From NCBI RefSeq assembly GCF_004217555.1, contig NZ_SHKW01000001.1:1674001-1738000 (forward strand): a stretch of 64,000 nt of DNA, written 5' to 3'. The notes under the pieces were generated by a model. It was not told where the DNA came from. It worked only from the letters and a program-made list of their open reading frames with translations, and ran no database searches. This stretch comes from Edaphobacter modestus. GTDB lineage: Bacteria; Acidobacteriota; Terriglobia; Terriglobales; Acidobacteriaceae. Shown one piece after another: positions 60,841-64,000 of this stretch. A program made the position numbers and the translations under genes. Position 1 is the stretch's first letter. Each line of letters starts with the position of its first letter.

Positions 60841-60861
60841 GCGCGATATATTTGATCGCGC
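60841..60861. terminator. Weak bidirectional hairpin between PepSY-like and nadB genes
   Basis: GCGCGAT (60841-60847) and ATCGCGC (60855-60861) pair with a 7-nt loop. The T-run downstream is poor. Confidence 0.35.
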
Positions 60862-60921
60862 CATTTGCTCTCTGTCGTTTGACTAAGAACCGCAGTTCTC
60901 TTTGCCTGCACGACAAGCTCT

Positions 60922-62556
60922 TTATTGCACACGGCTCTTCCGCAGAGATTCGTGAAAACTGAGATCGTCTTGTTGAAGCACGGAGTGACGGGAGACAGAC
61001 TCATGCTGGGGAAAGTCGTGACGGTAGTGGGCGCCTCGGCTCTCCCGGCGCGCGAGCGCTGAATTCACAATCATCGCGGCGACGGCGTGAAGATTCCGCG
61101 CCTCTATGGCCGGTCGCGAGAGTCCCCGCGGCATGGTCGCTGCCAGGGCTTCGAGAATCCGCTGCATCATCTCGAGCCCCTGTGCGTCGCGGAGCAGCCC
61201 CGCGTACTTCCACATGTTGCTGCGGAGATCCTGGACCCAGCGTTCGATCTGCTCGTCAGGCGTGCGGCCTTCTGCAAAGGAAGCAGAAGCTTCAGGCTTC
61301 GTGGAATGGAATGGGAGCGTAGAGCAACCACGGCAGTCGATCATCGCCTCCGCCGCAAGGGCGCCGAAGACGAGTCCTTCCAGCAGAGAGTTCGACGCGA
61401 GGCGGTTGGCTCCGTGGACACCGGTGCAGGCGGCCTCACCCGCTGCATAAAGACCGCGGAGCGTCGTGCGGCCATTCACATCGGTGAGAATGCCTCCCAT
61501 CAGGTAGTGCGCGGCCGGTCGGACTGGGATCAGGTCGCGGTTCAGATCGAGGTGATACCGGGCGAGAAACCCCGAGATCCCCGGAAAGCGGGCATGAAGG
61601 TCTTGAGTGACGTGCCGCAGGTCGAGGTAAACGGGACCATCCATCCCTTCGCGCGTAATGGCGCGTGCGACGACATCGCGGGGGGCGAGTTCAAGCAGCC
61701 GATGGTAGCGCTGCATGAAGCGCTCGCCTTTGGCATTGATCAGATAGGCTCCTTCCCCGCGGAGAGCCTCGCTCATAAGAAACCGGGGTGCATTGGGCGC
61801 GCTGAAGGCCGTCGGATGGAACTGGTAGAACTCCATATCGCTCACAGCCGCGCCGGCACGCCACGCCATCGCAATGCCATCTCCCGTGGCGACAGCAGGA
61901 TTTGTCGTGTCGCTATAGACCTGGCCGGCTCCTCCGCTGGCGATGAGCGTGGCACGCGCATGGATGGTGAGAATTCCGCCTTCCCCATCGAGAAGCGTAG
62001 CTCCCGTGACGCAGTACTGTCCTTCATCGGAAGAAACCAGAAGATCGATCCCCGTGGTCCATTCGAGCAGGCGGACGTTGGGCAGAGCGCGGACGTGACG
62101 AAGCAGCGAGACCGCGATCTCCTTGCCCGTCGCGTCGCCATTGGCATGAAGGATGCGCGAGCGGCTGTGCGCGCCCTCGCGAGTGCGCATCAATTCACCG
62201 TCTTCACGATCGAAGGCGGTTCCCCACTCCAGCAGCTCCTCGACTCGCTTCGGACCCTGTTCGACAAGAATGCGGGCAGCTTCGGCCTCCACCAGCCCAT
62301 CGCCTGCGGCGAGCGTATCTTCCAGGTGAAGCGCGACATCTTCCTCACCGCCCATCGCTACCGCGATGCCTCCCTGGGCGTAAGCGGTGTTGGATTCGGC
62401 AAGCTCCTCCTTGGTGACCACGAGCACGGAACCGGTGCGGGCAAGGCGAATGGCCGTGCTCAGACCGGCGATTCCGGCTCCGATAACAAGGAAATCAACC
62501 TGATCTGCGGTTGGGTCTACGGGGGTGGAATCAGCGGACGGCACTGCGGTCGGCAC
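60922..62556 (-). CDS. nadB: L-aspartate oxidase
   Basis: A 544-aa flavoprotein that oxidises L-aspartate to iminoaspartate. FAD dinucleotide-binding is DFLVIGAGIAGLSTAIRLAR, with SNTAYAQGGIAVAMG. The substrate region is EFYQFHPTAF, and the C-terminal FAD/succinate-dehydrogenase-like mark LYAAGEAACTGVHGANRLAS. The helical C-terminus (WKYAGLLRDAQGLEMMQRIL) is complete. It should feed NadA, whose gene lies 5 kb upstream. It is divergent from aroB with 73 bp between the starts. Confidence 0.94.
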   Translation of the reverse strand: MPTAVPSADSTPVDPTADQVDFLVIGAGIAGLSTAIRLARTGSVLVVTKEELAESNTAYAQGGIAVAMGGEEDVALHLEDTLAAGDGLVEAEAARILVEQGPKRVEELLEWGTAFDREDGELMRTREGAHSRSRILHANGDATGKEIAVSLLRHVRALPNVRLLEWTTGIDLLVSSDEGQYCVTGATLLDGEGGILTIHARATLIASGGAGQVYSDTTNPAVATGDGIAMAWRAGAAVSDMEFYQFHPTAFSAPNAPRFLMSEALRGEGAYLINAKGERFMQRYHRLLELAPRDVVARAITREGMDGPVYLDLRHVTQDLHARFPGISGFLARYHLDLNRDLIPVRPAAHYLMGGILTDVNGRTTLRGLYAAGEAACTGVHGANRLASNSLLEGLVFGALAAEAMIDCRGCSTLPFHSTKPEASASFAEGRTPDEQIERWVQDLRSNMWKYAGLLRDAQGLEMMQRILEALAATMPRGLSRPAIEARNLHAVAAMIVNSALARRESRGAHYRHDFPQHESVSRHSVLQQDDLSFHESLRKSRVQ

Positions 62557-62629
62557 AACGTCTCCTCGCCTTTGATGCTACTCGATCAAGCGGGTCTGAA
62601 TGAAATCCTTACGATAGGATGAAGGTATT

Positions 62630-63760
62630 GTGCCTTCGATTCAACTCAAGACGCCAAGCGCAAGCTACGAGATCGTGATTGCTTCCGGACTGGTGAAGAC
62701 GCTTCCGGCGCGATTGAAGAAACTGAAAGCCGGCAAGCCATTTCGCACCTTCCTTGTGACCTCACCCGAGATATGGGGTCTCTGGGGCAAGCAGGTGATC
62801 GCGGCCTTTGGAAAAGAATCGCCGACGGTTCTCTTTCTCCCGGCAGGCGAGACGCACAAGCGCCTGCGCACGCTGGAGTCGCTACTGGAACAGATGGCGG
62901 CCGCAGGGGCCGATCGCGATGCCCTGCTGGTGGCATTCGGCGGAGGCGTTGTCGGCGACGTGACCGGTTTCCTCGCCGCAATCTATATGCGCGGAGTGGC
63001 TTACGTGCAGGTTCCGACTACGCTGCTGGCGCAGGTAGACTCCTCGATCGGCGGCAAGACCGGCGTAAATCTTGCAGCCGGAAAGAATCTCGTGGGCAGC
63101 TTTCATCATCCGCTCGCGGTACTGGCCGACACGGACCTCCTCAACACTCTCCCGGCTGCTGAGCTTCGCGCAGGCCTCCAGGAGTCGATCAAGGCAGGCA
63201 TCATTCGCGACCCGAAGCTGTTTGGGTATCTCGAGAACAACGCCGATGCCGTGCTCGGCAGAGACGCGAAGGCGTTGACGCATGTTGTAGCTGCGAGCGT
63301 TCGCGTGAAGGCCGATGTCGTCGCAAACGACGAACGCGAGTCCGGCCTGCGCATGATTCTCAACTACGGTCACACGCTTGGTCACGCAATCGAAGCCGCA
63401 ACCGGCTACAAGCAGCTTCTCCATGGCGAGGCTGTAGGCTGGGGGAGCATCGCGGCCACGCGCCTGGGCCTGATGCGAGGAATGATCGGCAAGGACGAGG
63501 CCGACCGCATCATACGGTTGATCCTGCGCTATGGTCCTCTGCGGAGCTTCAAGGCGACGGCGGCCAGGCTGGTAGACCTCACATCCAGCGACAAGAAAAA
63601 ACGCAGCGGAACGCTCAGTTTTGTTCTGCCGGCGAAGATCGGCGAGGCGGTGATTGTTCGTGATGTCACCCGCGAAGAGATGCTGGCAGTGGCGGAGTGG
63701 ACGCTCGAGCTGGTACGCGAGCAGGGCGCAGCCGCAAAGCAGAAGCAGAAGCGGAAATGA
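62630..63760 (+). CDS. aroB: 3-dehydroquinate synthase
   Basis: A 376-aa enzyme of the shikimate pathway. NAD binding and active-site marks are [40 protein letters not shown], the zinc ligands in [23 protein letters not shown] and [10 protein letters not shown]. The first ~80 residues, [20 protein letters not shown], bind NAD. The start is GTG 62630. A Lys/Arg-rich tail ([10 protein letters not shown]) ends in the ATGA overlap with ubiE, so both are translationally coupled. Confidence 0.95.
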   Translation: MPSIQLKTPSASYEIVIASGLVKTLPARLKKLKAGKPFRTFLVTSPEIWGLWGKQVIAAFGKESPTVLFLPAGETHKRLRTLESLLEQMAAAGADRDALLVAFGGGVVGDVTGFLAAIYMRGVAYVQVPTTLLAQVDSSIGGKTGVNLAAGKNLVGSFHHPLAVLADTDLLNTLPAAELRAGLQESIKAGIIRDPKLFGYLENNADAVLGRDAKALTHVVAASVRVKADVVANDERESGLRMILNYGHTLGHAIEAATGYKQLLHGEAVGWGSIAATRLGLMRGMIGKDEADRIIRLILRYGPLRSFKATAARLVDLTSSDKKKRSGTLSFVLPAKIGEAVIVRDVTREEMLAVAEWTLELVREQGAAAKQKQKRK

Positions 63761-64000
63761 TCATGGCGCAGGATCGGATTCAACCCGAGCATGAGCTTTC
63801 GATGGGAGCGCGACCGGCAGGCGCGACGACGGAGCAGGCTGCGGCGGCCAACGTGCAGCAGATGTTCGATTCGATTGCGCCGAAGTACGATCTGCTGAAT
63901 CATCTCCTGTCGATGGGTCTGGACCGATGGTGGTGGGCACGCACAGCGCGGAGTTTTCGTGCTGTTCTCGAACAACCCCAGGCTGCGGTGCTCGATCTTT
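63757..64000 (+). CDS. ubiE: Menaquinone/ubiquinone methyltransferase UbiE/MenG, 5' part
   Basis: Runs off the window. ATG 63757 overlaps the aroB stop. The first 81 codons include the UbiE signature [19 protein letters not shown] followed by [13 protein letters not shown], and the strand into motif I (AAVLDL). The enzyme methylates demethylmenaquinone. It fits the UbiA-like gene earlier in the window. Confidence 0.9.
   Translation, partial: MIMAQDRIQPEHELSMGARPAGATTEQAAAANVQQMFDSIAPKYDLLNHLLSMGLDRWWWARTARSFRAVLEQPQAAVLDL

Noticed and set aside
1..64000. tRNA or rRNA genes, CRISPR arrays, insertion sequences
   Set aside because: I saw no T-loop GGTTCGA-type block in cloverleaf context, no regular spacer arrays and no transposase-like product on either strand.

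Overview
The window looks like chromosome of an Acidobacteriota member, most likely class Terriglobia (Edaphobacter/Granulicella/Terriglobus relatives). The pointers are the paired VWFA-type proteins of the acidobacterial kind, a PadR regulator coupled to an acidobacterial permease-like protein with a zinc ribbon, tandem DUF1254/DUF1214 lipoproteins, a GH106-centred rhamnose locus, a BamA-type/SurA-N/TamB operon typical of a diderm, and high GC with strong C/G third positions. I see no rRNA, tRNA, CRISPR array, prophage or insertion sequence.

Layout. 1-2040 is a sparse, decayed-looking stretch: a TonB-C protein gene with a frameshift, flanked by 24-nt direct repeats, a small orphan gene, and a frameshifted MliC-type lysozyme-inhibitor gene. 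2042-6467 is a divergent module: padR plus permease-like gene on the minus strand, an ABC ATPase plus membrane partner on the plus strand, with an 18-bp palindrome between them. 6615-16651 is sugar metabolism: an MDR dehydrogenase, then GH106 alpha-L-rhamnosidase, rhamnulokinase, bifunctional aldolase/lactaldehyde dehydrogenase, an IclR-HTH/sugar-binding regulator and L-rhamnose isomerase, which together convert rhamnosides to DHAP and lactate. 16893-22920 holds trehalase, a secreted protein, a Lys-rich small protein, a haem-oxygenase-like metalloenzyme and a Ser/Thr kinase-TPR receptor.

23105-32412 holds an acyl-CoA dehydrogenase, two DUF1254 lipoprotein genes (the first frameshifted) and a minus-strand operon of two VWA proteins, a cysteine synthase/CBS-like enzyme and a cystathionine gamma-synthase/lyase. 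32647-40163 holds a DUF1015 protein, an amidase-GerMN-murI cell-wall operon, an EVE protein, prephenate dehydratase, and small stress proteins (Lmo0937 type, CsbD, BON) around a UbiA prenyltransferase. 40238-48757 is an outer-membrane biogenesis operon. 48926-54503 holds an E1-like ThiF/MoeB enzyme, an ECF sigma/anti-sigma pair, a candidate sRNA, shikimate kinase, an AI-2E-family permease and RsmE.

54522-64000 holds DUF2203-nadA, a tatB-tatC-glutaminyl-cyclase-like operon, TerC, a PepSY-like membrane protein, nadB, aroB and the start of ubiE/menG. NAD (nadA, nadB) and aromatic (aroK, aroB, pheA) biosynthesis genes are therefore scattered through the window. Three otherwise recognisable genes carry single frameshifts, all at short homopolymers, so sequencing error must be weighed against true decay.
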